64,000 bases of DNA from Arthrobacter sp. ISL-30 (GCF_018613855.1 NZ_JAGGPK010000016.1:1-64000), one strand, 5' to 3'; shown: positions 8,361 to 16,649, numbered from the stretch's first letter. Translations and numbers: made by a program. Notes: generated from the letters alone by a model not told the origin.

Positions 8361-8489
8361 GGTGATGCTCTCTCACGTCTCGCGCGTTTTGAGGTGATGC
8401 TCTCTCACGTCTTGCGGGTAACCGAAAGCTCTCCCTTGCGGGATCTGCGAGAGGGTCGCCAAAGACGGCGCGGCAAGTGCGAGAGGGTC
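8361..8489. repeat. Array of short direct and opposed repeats
   Basis: A 24-bp unit (GGTGATGCTCTCTCACG core) at 8361-8384 recurs at 8393-8416 with one mismatch. Then TGCGAGAGGGTC occurs at 8446-8457 and again at 8478-8489, resembling the first unit read backwards (CTCTC core against GAGAG core). So two forward and two reversed units sit between the VOC gene and the end of the transglycosylase gene. Confidence 0.75.
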
Positions 8490-8504
8490 AGTACCGACTG
8501 TGGT

Positions 8505-9290
8505 TTAGTACCAGTTGTTGGCGTAGTGGAAGCCCAAGGCGTTGGCGGGGGAGCCGTAGCGTTCCTTGATGTAGTTCAGGCCCCACTCAATCTGGGTCCG
8601 GAAGTTGGTTTCCCAGTCTGGGGCAATCGTGGCCATCTTCGACGCGGGCAAGGACTGGACGATGCCGTAGGCCCCGCTGGAGGCGTTCACCGCGGTGGTG
8701 CGCCAGTTGGATTCCTTTTCCCAGAGGATGCTCAGCGACTGCATCTGGTCCTGGCCCCACCCGTAGCTGGCGAGCCTGCTGGCGGCGTAAGCCTTTGCGG
8801 CGGCAGGGTCGTCTACGGCCACCGGTGTCGGCGGGGCAGGCGGGGCAGCCGGAGCGGGTGCTGCCGCGGCGGGTTCCGGAGCGGGAGCTGCCGGCGCGGC
8901 GGGAGGAGCCTCCGCTGCGGCGGGCGGAGCTGCCGGAGCTGCCGGGGCTGGGGTTTCAGTCGCCGGGGGCTCCGGAGCCGCTTCCGGGGGAAGCGCCTGC
9001 CCAGGGCTCGCCTCGGTTGTTGCGGGGGAAGCATCTGACGCCTGCTGGACCGAAGATTCGCTGGAGATGGCCTGTTCGGCAGCCTGAGCGGCCGAGGCTA
9101 CACCCAGCAGGACAGCAATCGCACCGGCCATTACTGCCATTCGCTGGCCCATAACGCGGACTGAAGTGGCCTTTTGCAGGGGGCCGTGCACTTTGGGGGG
9201 ACGGTGGGACGTGGTGTTGAACGGCGCAACCGACTCGGCGCGGTGGCGCACAGCGCGCTCAGGGCGCGACTTATCCATGGAAGGGGACAT
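8505..9290 (-). CDS. Secreted lytic-transglycosylase-type protein (Rpf-like role), riboswitch-controlled
   Basis: A 261-residue exported protein: basic N terminus, hydrophobic segment about 48-70 ending in AQA, an Ala/Pro/Glu-rich linker (about 75-160), and a C-terminal transglycosylase SLT-type domain. The domain shows YGWGQDQM, the WEKESNW motif with likely catalytic Glu193, GAYGIVQS (207-213) and a final NYIKERYGSPANAL..NNWY. Such proteins cleave peptidoglycan glycan strands. The ATG lies seven bases past a ydaO riboswitch whose end supplies the ribosome site. A paralogue with the same leader lies upstream on the same strand. Confidence 0.88.
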   Translation of the reverse strand: MSPSMDKSRPERAVRHRAESVAPFNTTSHRPPKVHGPLQKATSVRVMGQRMAVMAGAIAVLLGVASAAQAAEQAISSESSVQQASDASPATTEASPGQALPPEAAPEPPATETPAPAAPAAPPAAAEAPPAAPAAPAPEPAAAAPAPAAPPAPPTPVAVDDPAAAKAYAASRLASYGWGQDQMQSLSILWEKESNWRTTAVNASSGAYGIVQSLPASKMATIAPDWETNFRTQIEWGLNYIKERYGSPANALGFHYANNWY

Positions 9291-9296
9291 GGTGAT

Positions 9297-9480
9297 TGCC
9301 TCTCAACGCCTGCGGAGTTAGCTGTCGGGTTCGGATGAGGTCATCCGGCCGCACGTTGATCATTGGCGGCTTCACCCCAAGGGCCCATGCACTTTGTGCA
9401 ACGGCCCGGAGACTCTGGGTCCCCCGTCTCTGCCTTCATGTTGGGGAATCCGGGATGCGGCAGAGCTCGGCGTCAGCCCG
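9297..9480 (-). promoter_or_regulatory. ydaO-type cyclic di-AMP riboswitch, copy 1
   Basis: On the minus strand the leader carries the ydaO hallmarks in order: GCCGAGCTCTGCC, GACGGGGGACCCA, GGGGTGAAGCC, CGAACCCGACAGCTAAC and a final GTTGAGAGGCA. In actinobacteria this class controls resuscitation and cell-wall lytic genes, turning them off when c-di-AMP is bound. The GAGAGG at its end is eight bases before the ATG and is probably also the ribosome site. Confidence 0.92.
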
Positions 9481-9537
9481 GACGTGGCCCGATAGAGATG
9501 GGCCACCCTTTCGACGGTACCGGAGCCAGGCCCTTAA

Positions 9538-9553
9538 GTCACATTTAGGTAAC
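9538..9553 (-). promoter_or_regulatory. GTTAC-N6-GTGAC box upstream of riboswitch copy 1 (possible MtrA site)
   Basis: Minus-strand GTTACCTAAATGTGAC is a direct repeat of GTNAC with 11-bp phasing. Eighteen bases after it comes TACCGT, a plausible -10 box. The same block with the same spacing precedes riboswitch copy 2. MtrA of actinobacteria binds such direct repeats near rpf and cell-wall genes; the assignment here is inference. Confidence 0.5.
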
Positions 9554-9648
9554 GGACATCACGACGACGGCGGGTCGCCTTGCGTCCCGAGTCGCAGCTC
9601 CCTTGGCGGTTACTGTGCCGCCAGGGCCGCCAAGGGAGCCGCAGTGCG

Positions 9649-11004
9649 TCAGTACCATTTGTTGGCATTGCGGAACTTCAAGGCATTGGCGGGGGAGCCG
9701 TAGCGTTGCTTGATGTAGCTCATTCCTCGGTCCACTTGGCCGGGGCGCCAGTTTTCCTCGCTGTTCCACAGAACATTCAAGGCATTCATCTGCTCTGCGC
9801 CCCATCCGTACGCTGCAAGGCGGTTACGGGCATAGGAACGGGTGTCGACGATGCCTCCCGCAGCGCCGCCCACAGATGCGGGTGGCGTTGTAGCAGTCGT
9901 GGGAGCGGGTGAGCTGGAAATGGGCGTCGAGCTGGGAGCAGGTGCCACCGTCGAGGTCGGGGCTGGCGCTGCCGAGCGGGTCGGCGCGGTGGCCGGTGCC
10001 GGAGGGGTCGATGAAGGGGCCGGCGCGGTTGAGGACGACGATGCCGGTGCTGATGACGCGGAGGCCGGAGCTGACGACGGCGAGGAGGGTCCGGCTATTT
10101 TTCCGGCCAGCGTGGGAACGTCAACCGGCTTGGGCAGGGCGGCGACCGATGGCAAGGCAGTGGCCTTGCGATCGGGAGTCGCCGGCTTACCGGGGGTGTT
10201 TGGGGCGGAGGCGGCAGCTGTCTGCGTTGGGGTTCCACTGGACGTGGCGGTGGGAGTAGCCGACACAGCGGACCTCGCCTGTCCCGCGCTGTAAGTGGGC
10301 ACTGTTCCTGGCTTTGCGCCGGTCCCCTCCGACCCTCCAGTTCCATCATGCGCGGAGGATTCCTTGCCGAAAAATGGCAGTTCCGTGGCCTGGCTGGCGG
10401 TGCCGACACCCAACAGAACGGCGAGGGCACTGGCAACAACGGCCATTCGGTGGCTCATGACCCGAACTGAGGCCGCTTTCCTCAGGACGGCTTGGGGCTG
10501 CGAACTAAACGACGAAGCCAACTGAGGGCTGAATGAGGCACGGGCTTCACTGTTTGCGCCCGAGCCCTGGGTGGCTCCGGTGGGGTTTTCACCAGCAGCG
10601 GCCGGTGCACTGCGCCTGGACCTGGGGCGTAGTGGGGCTGTGGACGACGTTGCCGAGGCGGAGTTCTTCGGTTCCGTCACAGTGGCAACCGGAGCGGTGG
10701 GGGTCTCCGCCGTCGCACCCGGAGCGGTGGGAGCCGGCTGAGTCGGTGTGGCTGGGGAGGGATTTACCGGTGCCGCGCGCCGCGCCCTGGTGCGATGCGG
10801 GGCGGCGGGTGACGTGGCGGGGGAAGTGGGCGTCTCTTCGGCAGGAGTGGGCACCGCAGGTGCCACTTCGGTAGGAGCCGGGGCGGGCCTTGGCTTTTCC
10901 GCAAGCGAGTCCGCCGTCGCAAGTGGTTTGGTGGCGAATGGCACAGGTTCTGCACGGTGCCGCGCGCCCCGAAGAGGGCGCGACTGATCCAGGGAACGGG
11001 ACAT
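9649..11004 (-). CDS. Core-deleted paralogue of the secreted transglycosylase, riboswitch-controlled
   Basis: A 451-residue exported protein with a long Ala/Pro/Ser/Thr-rich linker (about 210-385) and a C-terminal domain beginning YARNRLAAYGWG. Against the neighbour at 8505-9290 the last 61 residues align with its last 94, except that 33 residues are missing between ENWR and the GMSYIK helix. The lost block holds the GAYGI motif and substrate groove. Glu416 of WNSEENW still lines up with the likely catalytic Glu. Reading frame and both flanks are intact, so the gene looks expressed but probably inactive as an enzyme; it may bind wall or act as a structural partner. It has its own ydaO leader. 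Confidence 0.8.
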   Translation of the reverse strand: MSRSLDQSRPLRGARHRAEPVPFATKPLATADSLAEKPRPAPAPTEVAPAVPTPAEETPTSPATSPAAPHRTRARRAAPVNPSPATPTQPAPTAPGATAETPTAPVATVTEPKNSASATSSTAPLRPRSRRSAPAAAGENPTGATQGSGANSEARASFSPQLASSFSSQPQAVLRKAASVRVMSHRMAVVASALAVLLGVGTASQATELPFFGKESSAHDGTGGSEGTGAKPGTVPTYSAGQARSAVSATPTATSSGTPTQTAAASAPNTPGKPATPDRKATALPSVAALPKPVDVPTLAGKIAGPSSPSSAPASASSAPASSSSTAPAPSSTPPAPATAPTRSAAPAPTSTVAPAPSSTPISSSPAPTTATTPPASVGGAAGGIVDTRSYARNRLAAYGWGAEQMNALNVLWNSEENWRPGQVDRGMSYIKQRYGSPANALKFRNANKWY

Positions 11005-11007
11005 GGT

Positions 11008-11184
11008 TGCCTCTCAACGCCTGCGGAGTTAGCTGTCGGGTTCGGAAGAGGTCAACCGGCCGCACGTCAGACGTGACGGCTTCACCCCAAGGGCCGCTAT
11101 CAAGCGGCCCGAAGACTCGTGGGTCCCCCGTCTCTGCCTCAGTGTTGGGGCTCCGGGATGTGGCAGAGCTCGGCGTCAGCCCGG
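11008..11184 (-). promoter_or_regulatory. ydaO-type cyclic di-AMP riboswitch, copy 2
   Basis: Same ordered motifs as copy 1 and nearly identical in the 3' third (CGAACCCGACAGCTAAC, then GCGTTGAGAGGC). The ATG at 11004 begins four bases beyond the element, so GAGAGG serves as ribosome site here too. The variable arms differ between the copies, consistent with an old duplication. Confidence 0.92.
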
Positions 11185-11239
11185 ACGCGGCCCGGTCAAG
11201 ATGGGCCACCCCATGACCGTACCGGAACGCTCCCATTAA

Positions 11240-11255
11240 GTCACGTTTAGGTAAC
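11240..11255 (-). promoter_or_regulatory. GTTAC-N6-GTGAC box upstream of riboswitch copy 2 (possible MtrA site)
   Basis: Minus-strand GTTACCTAAACGTGAC followed after 18 bases by TACGGT, matching the arrangement at copy 1. Conservation of the box and spacing, while sequence between them differs, argues for a working promoter element. Confidence 0.5.
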
Positions 11256-11273
11256 GGAGGCCAGCCGGTGCCG

Positions 11274-12761
11274 CTAGTTGGCCTCCGCCAGTGCCGGCAG
11301 GCGGAGTGCGAATTCGGTCCTGCCCGGGCGCGATGTCACCGCTATGCTGCCGCCGTGTGCCTGGACTATCGACTCCACGATCGACAGGCCCAATCCGGAA
11401 GTCCCCTCGCCGCCCGAGCGGGCGGCATCTGCACGCGCAAAGCGGGAGAAGATCATTTCCTGGAACCCGGATTCGATGCCAGGCCCGTTGTCCGTCACGC
11501 TCAAGACGGCTGCGCTGTCGGCGGAGCGCGTCACAGAAGTGATCACCGTAGTTCCCGGCTCGGTGTGCTTCCGTGCATTTGAAAGCAGGTTGGCCAGGAC
11601 CTGGTGGAGCTGGGTGGCATCTCCACGGACACTAACGGGCTCGTCAGGCAACTGCAGCTGCCACACATGTTCAGGTGCCATGACTTTCTCGTCACTGACG
11701 GTCTCGATCACCAGTTGGGTGAGGTCGACGTCGGCCACCTTTAGCGGCTGCCCTTCGTCCAGTCGAGCCAGGAGCAGGAGGTCCTCGACGAGCGAAGTCA
11801 TGCGTTCCGCCTGGCTCTGGACGCGGGCGAGCGACTTTTGCCCGTCCGGACTGAAGTCTTCAGTTATCCGCATGAGTTCCGTATAGCCGCGGATAGCTGT
11901 GAGCGGAGTACGGAGTTCATGGGACGCATCGGCGACGAACTGGCGGACCTTGGTTTCGCTTTTCTGGCGCGCCTCCAGCGCGCTGGAGACATTATTGAGC
12001 ATCAGGTTCAGCGCATGGCCAACGCTTCCCACTTCCGTTTGGGGATTGGCTGCCGACGGCGGTACACGTACCGCAAGGGCCACCTCTCCGACCTCGAGCG
12101 GCAGGCGCGAGACGTTTGTGGCCACTTCCGAAAGTTTCTCGATGGGCTTCATGGTTCGCCGGATGAGGACTGTTCCGGCCAGGCCAATCAGGACCAGTCC
12201 GCAGAGGGAGACAATCACCATGGTCCATACCAACGAGGACAACGTGCCCTGCTTGGCCGCCAGCGGAAGTCCTGTGACGATCACATCGCCATAGGGAGTC
12301 TCCACTGCTATCAGCCGATAGGCACCGGTGGACAGCGTGCGGTCCACGGGCGTTGCGTTGTGTTCCAGGCTGAGAAGAACGGACTCGTCCTCTTGGGACA
12401 AAGCGGCCCGGCTTGCGCTGGGAGTGAGGACGCCCGCGCTGCTGATCTGCCCGTTAGTAAGCCTTGCCGTCAGGGTCCCGACGCCCTGGCCTTTGGCGTC
12501 AAGGGGGTCGGGCCTGCTGCGGGGGTTGCCGAGGGGCGGGCGCCCGGCTTCGTTGGAGATCCGGGAGGCCTGCCCAAGGCGCTCATCGAGTTGCCGTGTG
12601 AGGAAGGAATCCATGGACGCATAGCTGAACAGGCCGATTGCGCCGGAGATTGCCACCAGCAGTGCCATTGCAACGAGGATCAACTTAGTGCGGAGGTGCC
12701 ACGTGGACGGGCTTAGCCAACGGGGGCGGATCTTGGGAGCGGCCCCGGAAAGTTCGGACAT
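11274..12761 (-). CDS. Sensor histidine kinase, OmpR-class two-component system
   Basis: A 495-residue membrane kinase: helix 1 about 25-48, an extracellular domain of about 125 residues, helix 2 about 176-199, HAMP to about 260, then the dimerisation helix with phospho-acceptor His281 (DASHELRTPL) and an ATPase domain with N box (LANLLSNARKH), DNGPGI and GLGLSIV. It begins four bases after the stop of its response regulator, so the two are one operon. The signal is unknown. Its regulator resembles PhoP/TcrA-type proteins rather than MtrA. Confidence 0.92.
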   Translation of the reverse strand: MSELSGAAPKIRPRWLSPSTWHLRTKLILVAMALLVAISGAIGLFSYASMDSFLTRQLDERLGQASRISNEAGRPPLGNPRSRPDPLDAKGQGVGTLTARLTNGQISSAGVLTPSASRAALSQEDESVLLSLEHNATPVDRTLSTGAYRLIAVETPYGDVIVTGLPLAAKQGTLSSLVWTMVIVSLCGLVLIGLAGTVLIRRTMKPIEKLSEVATNVSRLPLEVGEVALAVRVPPSAANPQTEVGSVGHALNLMLNNVSSALEARQKSETKVRQFVADASHELRTPLTAIRGYTELMRITEDFSPDGQKSLARVQSQAERMTSLVEDLLLLARLDEGQPLKVADVDLTQLVIETVSDEKVMAPEHVWQLQLPDEPVSVRGDATQLHQVLANLLSNARKHTEPGTTVITSVTRSADSAAVLSVTDNGPGIESGFQEMIFSRFARADAARSGGEGTSGLGLSIVESIVQAHGGSIAVTSRPGRTEFALRLPALAEAN

Positions 12762-12765
12762 GATG

Positions 12766-13506
12766 CTAGTCCGCCGGCTTGATGACGTAGCCGGCGCCGC
12801 GGACGGTATGGATCATGGGCGGGTAGCTTGCGTCGATCTTTTTCCGCAGGTAGGAGATGTACAGTTCGACGATGTTGGCCTGGCCGCCAAAGTCGTAATT
12901 CCACACGCGATCCAGGATCTGGGCCTTGCTGACTACCCTCTTTGGGTTTTCCATGAGGTAGCGCAGGAGCTCGAACTGCGTTGCTGTGAGGGAGATGTCC
13001 TCCCCGGCACGGATGACTTCGCGCGTGTCCACATTCAGCCGCAGGTCGCCCACAACCAGCTCGGCTGAATCCATGGTCGCCACTCCGGAGCGCTGGACAA
13101 GGCGATGGAGACGTAAAAGGACCTCCTCCATGCTGAAGGGCTTGGTCACATAGTCGTCCCCGCCGGCCGCGAGCCCGGTGATACGGTCCTGCACGGCATC
13201 CTTTGCCGTCAGGAACAAGGCAGGCACCTCGGGCGCGAAGGCCCTGATCCTGCTGAGCAGCTCCACGCCGTCGAATCCGGGGAGCATAACGTCCAGTACC
13301 AGCACGTCCGGGCGGAAATCACGGGCCAGCTTCACAGCCTCGGGTCCGTCGCCGGCAACGGCTACTGACCACCCTGCCATCCGGAGTCCCATGCTCATGA
13401 GCTCTGCGAGGCTCGGCTCGTCATCCACCACAAGGGCACGGATGGGGGAGCCGTCCGGGTGGGTGAGTTCGGGAAGATTGTTGGTCATGGAGTGCGATGA
13501 GGCCAT
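12766..13506 (-). CDS. OmpR-family response regulator (PhoP-like)
   Basis: A 246-residue regulator with a receiver domain (acidic pocket VVDDE, phospho-acceptor Asp72 in VLDVMLPG, Lys in YVTKPF) and a winged-helix DNA-binding domain (FELLRYLMENPKRVVSK through RGAGYVIKP). The DRVWNYDFGG..NIVELYISYLRKKID section is close to mycobacterial PhoP. ATG at 13506 or, seven codons in, at 13488. It is first in the operon with the kinase. Confidence 0.92.
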   Translation of the reverse strand: MASSHSMTNNLPELTHPDGSPIRALVVDDEPSLAELMSMGLRMAGWSVAVAGDGPEAVKLARDFRPDVLVLDVMLPGFDGVELLSRIRAFAPEVPALFLTAKDAVQDRITGLAAGGDDYVTKPFSMEEVLLRLHRLVQRSGVATMDSAELVVGDLRLNVDTREVIRAGEDISLTATQFELLRYLMENPKRVVSKAQILDRVWNYDFGGQANIVELYISYLRKKIDASYPPMIHTVRGAGYVIKPAD

Positions 13507-14150
13507 GGAACAACTCTCCGATCTGCCGGTATGCCGGCGCTTTGCCGACGCTGTGAACGAGCTGTGAGTTCCAGCGTAGTCAGGTGGAAGCCTTCAGCTC
13601 CTTGGAGAGGGCTCGGCCGGGCTTGTAGCAGATGCTTTACCCCAAAAAATCCACTCCGGGACGATTCAGAAGTGGACAGGAAGGTTTCCGGATGGCGGGA
13701 TTTCAGGATCGGAACGATTGATGAATGCAAATTGAGTAATAGCCAGAACCAGGAAATTAAGTTCGAAAAAACAGTATCTTCGCCCGATCGTTCTATAACT
13801 CCATTCGAATTTTCTACTGTCGATAGAATTGTGATCCGCAGCACAATAGCCCTATTTGTCTCAGGATGTGGACTGTTCGACACTTTGTTACTTGCAAGTT
13901 CCCTTTGTTACGTTGCACACTTCAAATGTGAACAAGGACTCAACAGCAACTGCAGCCGCAGATTTCAGGCCCAGCACGCCAGCTGGCGTTCAAATGCGCT
14001 GTTGTCGAATGCAAGCCTAACTTCGTACCCCTAAGAGTTTCAGGCATTCGCCCCTGCCCAGTGTCGGGCGCCCCATCCCCAGCCTCATTGCGGGGACAAT
14101 CAAGCATTCGAAGCCGCGATGACGGCCATTCACTTTGAGGTAAGCACTCC
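13507..14150. promoter_or_regulatory. 644-bp gene-free, AT-rich control region
   Basis: No convincing gene on either strand. From about 13680 to 13960 base composition falls well below the surrounding GC content, with runs such as TTCGAAAAAACAG and ATTCGAATTTTC. TTTGTTAC occurs twice (near 13880 and 13905), two helix turns apart. The region separates two divergent regulator genes and probably holds both promoters; the length hints at a long leader or a small RNA for the winged-helix gene. Confidence 0.55.
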
Positions 14151-15023
14151 ATGTCAGTTGCATCCGGATACGTCCACATCTCCGTCCGTAACGCCAACAA
14201 GGCCGCCTCCAATGCGGGACTTCGCCAAGGCTTCGGCGCCAGGCCGGCCTACGCTCCGCCTGTAACACCGGGCAACGGCTACCAGGCGCCCGGCTACGTG
14301 CCCCAGGGCTACAACCCCAACTCGTATGGCCAGCTGCGCGCTGTCCAACCGGCCGAGGCCGCCCCCGTCACGGCTCCCACTCCCGTCGTGGCTCCCGCAG
14401 ACCGCTCCGTCCGTCCCGTGGCCAACGACAACGTCGCCCGCGGCTTCGTGCTGTACATGGGGATCGATGAGGACACGGCCGCGGCTGCCGGAACGTCCAT
14501 TGCCAAGCTTGCCCAGGAGATTCGGGCCTACGCCCAGTCGCTGGTGGCCGGCGCTGAAAGCTACGCCGCCGTCGCTGTTGCGCCGGCCAGCGCCCAAGGT
14601 TCCGCGCTCGACGTCGTCCGTTCAACCTTTGGGGACCCGACCGTTGGAACCCGCCAGCGCACCGAGGCCGCCCGTCCGCAGCCGGCCCAGGAGCCCCGCC
14701 CCTCCGGCGTTCTGATCGACCTAGCACGCCGCGAAGTCCACCTCGACGGCGAATCGCTGAACCTTACGTTCAAGGAGTTTGAGCTCCTGAACTACCTCGT
14801 TGAGAATGGCACCCGTACCGTGGGCCGTGACGAACTGCTCGAAGGACTGTGGCGCAACGCCGAAGAGGTGCCGAACGAGCGCACCATCGACGTCCACATC
14901 CGCCGCCTCCGCTCCAAGCTGGGTCGCCTCGCGAACACCGTCCGCACTGTCCGCGGCCAGGGCTACCGTTTCTACGAGCACCCGGAAGTCATTGTCTGGG
15001 CCGCTCCGGAATACTCGATCTAG
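14151..15023 (+). CDS. Orphan winged-helix DNA-binding protein without receiver domain
   Basis: A 290-residue protein whose last 100 residues form an OmpR/PhoB-type Trans_reg_C domain: DLARREVHLDGESLNLTFKEFELL, then RTIDVHIRRLRSKL and the wing RGQGYRFYEHPE. There is no receiver domain or phospho-acceptor Asp. Residues 25-90 are Pro/Ala/Tyr-rich, followed by a small folded segment (about 95-135, FVLYMGIDEDTAAAAG). Such proteins are common single genes in Arthrobacter; targets are unknown. A good terminator follows. Confidence 0.85.
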   Translation: MSVASGYVHISVRNANKAASNAGLRQGFGARPAYAPPVTPGNGYQAPGYVPQGYNPNSYGQLRAVQPAEAAPVTAPTPVVAPADRSVRPVANDNVARGFVLYMGIDEDTAAAAGTSIAKLAQEIRAYAQSLVAGAESYAAVAVAPASAQGSALDVVRSTFGDPTVGTRQRTEAARPQPAQEPRPSGVLIDLARREVHLDGESLNLTFKEFELLNYLVENGTRTVGRDELLEGLWRNAEEVPNERTIDVHIRRLRSKLGRLANTVRTVRGQGYRFYEHPEVIVWAAPEYSI

Positions 15024-15043
15024 TCTCCATACGCATCTCGACG

Positions 15044-15075
15044 GCGCCCGTTCCCTCTTGGGAGCGGGCGCTTTC
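15044..15075 (+). terminator. Rho-independent terminator after the winged-helix gene
   Basis: Twelve-bp arms (GCGCCCGTTCCC and complement) with a TCTT loop, followed by a short TTTC. Confidence 0.75.
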
Positions 15076-15137
15076 GTGCGCGCTTGGCGACCGAGCATGT
15101 GGCCTCCGCGGCTGATGGGCGGCTATAGGCTGGGGGG

Positions 15138-15668
15138 ATGAGTGACCATCACATTCGGCGCCTCGTTATCATGCGCCATTCCAAGGCTGATTGGCCTTCG
15201 GGCGTTGCTGACCATGAGCGCCCTTTGGAGGAACGTGGTCACCGGGAGGCGCCGCTGGCCGGAAAATGGTTGCTCAAGCACAACGTTGTTCCGGACTTCA
15301 TCCTGTGCTCATCGGCGCTACGGACGCGTCAGACGTGCACCTGGGTGTGCGCCCAGTTAGGCGACAAGGCGCCGACGCCGAAACTGGAGGACGGACTGTA
15401 TGCCGCGTCCGGGCGGAGGATGCTGAGCGTCATTAACCATGTGCCGGATACAGTGACGACGCTTATGGTGATTGCCCACATGCCTGGCGTACAGGACCTG
15501 GCCATGGAGCTGGCATCGCGTGATTCAGACCATGATGCCTATATGGATGCAGCCACGCGCTTCCCGACCAGTGGCTTGACGATTTTGGAAGTGGAAAAGC
15601 CCTGGGCCGAACTCGATGGCCAGGACGCCAGGCTGACGCATTTCGTAGTTCCCCGAGCCAAGCACTAG
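15138..15668 (+). CDS. SixA-like histidine phosphatase
   Basis: A 176-residue histidine-phosphatase-superfamily protein. The RH motif (Arg13-His14 in VIMRHSKADWP) supplies the phospho-accepting His; the second His is in VIAHMPGVQDL. The short form and the HSKAD signature are SixA-type, which removes phosphate from phosphohistidine proteins; small-molecule phosphatase activity is also possible. It converges end to end with the LysR gene. Confidence 0.88.
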   Translation: MSDHHIRRLVIMRHSKADWPSGVADHERPLEERGHREAPLAGKWLLKHNVVPDFILCSSALRTRQTCTWVCAQLGDKAPTPKLEDGLYAASGRRMLSVINHVPDTVTTLMVIAHMPGVQDLAMELASRDSDHDAYMDAATRFPTSGLTILEVEKPWAELDGQDARLTHFVVPRAKH

Positions 15669-16577
15669 CTAATCGCCTTCTGTCCCTGCCAGTTCACGAA
15701 GCAGCCTGACAACGTGCTGGATTCCAGGGCTGGATGTCATGGTCTTGCGGTAGACGATGCCCACCTGCCGCACCTGCCGCGGGTTGACCAGCGGAACAGC
15801 CACGACCCCCAACGGGAGGACGGGCCGCCCCAGGCGAGGGACGAGTGCCACCACCACATCCTGCTCCACGAGGGCAATGTGCGTGGCGAAATCGGGGTCG
15901 TACACCTTGATATTGGGGACGTGGCCAGTGTCCGCGAAAATCCGGAGCAGTGCTTCGTTGCAAATCGCGCCATGCGGAGTGCTGACCCAGCGTTCCTCAA
16001 GGAGGTCAACCGGCTCAAGCGAGGAGCGGCCGGCCAGTCGGTGTCCGCTGTTGAGCAGGACATCGGCGACGTCTTCGCACAGCCATTCAAGGGTCATGTT
16101 TTCCGGAATGACCAGCGGCACTGAGTTCCAGTTGTGCACCACGCCGAGTTCGGCTTCTCCGCCAGCCACCCTCTGGACTGCCTCGCGGGGGTCCTCCGCA
16201 AGGACGCTGACGTCCAGCTGGGTTTCGGTCGCGGCCAGGCGGCCAAGCAGCGGGCCCACAAGGCCACGGCACGCCGTGGAGAACGCCACCAACCGCAACA
16301 CCCCGGAAGGTTTGTCGGGATCGGCCAGGAGGGTCGCCTGCAACTCTTCAAGCTCGCCCAGGATCCGGCGGCCGTATTCTGCCAGTGCCAGTCCGCGGTC
16401 GGTGAGGAGGATGCCGCGGCCGTGGCGCTCCAGGACTGCCACCCCAGTTTGTTTCTCGAGTTTCTTGATCTGCTGGGACACTGCCGAGGGACTGTAACCC
16501 ATGACGTCCGAGGCCGCGACGACTGATCCTTGTTGCTCCACGATGACGAGGGCCCGGAGCGCGGCAATATCAATCAT
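15669..16577 (-). CDS. LysR-family transcriptional regulator
   Basis: A 302-residue LysR protein: N-terminal winged helix (IAALRALVIVEQQGSVVAASDVMGYSPSAVSQQIKKLE) and a periplasmic-binding-like ligand domain. It is divergent from the EamA transporter gene with 72 bases between start codons, which suggests it controls that transporter in response to the exported compound. Confidence 0.92.
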   Translation of the reverse strand: MIDIAALRALVIVEQQGSVVAASDVMGYSPSAVSQQIKKLEKQTGVAVLERHGRGILLTDRGLALAEYGRRILGELEELQATLLADPDKPSGVLRLVAFSTACRGLVGPLLGRLAATETQLDVSVLAEDPREAVQRVAGGEAELGVVHNWNSVPLVIPENMTLEWLCEDVADVLLNSGHRLAGRSSLEPVDLLEERWVSTPHGAICNEALLRIFADTGHVPNIKVYDPDFATHIALVEQDVVVALVPRLGRPVLPLGVVAVPLVNPRQVRQVGIVYRKTMTSSPGIQHVVRLLRELAGTEGD

Positions 16578-16649
16578 GAAGCAAATCTACTTGATTCACC
16601 CTACAATTCAATGCTGGTGCTTCATTCGCTTCAGTGTCAGATTGGGAAC

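Noticed and set aside
8361..8489. Possible CRISPR or integron repeat array
   Set aside because: Units vary in length and direction, spacing is irregular and no cas or integrase gene is present.
13485..13883. A 132-residue minus-strand frame in the AT-rich gap
   Set aside because: It overlaps the response-regulator start, lacks a ribosome site and shows no domain; probably chance.
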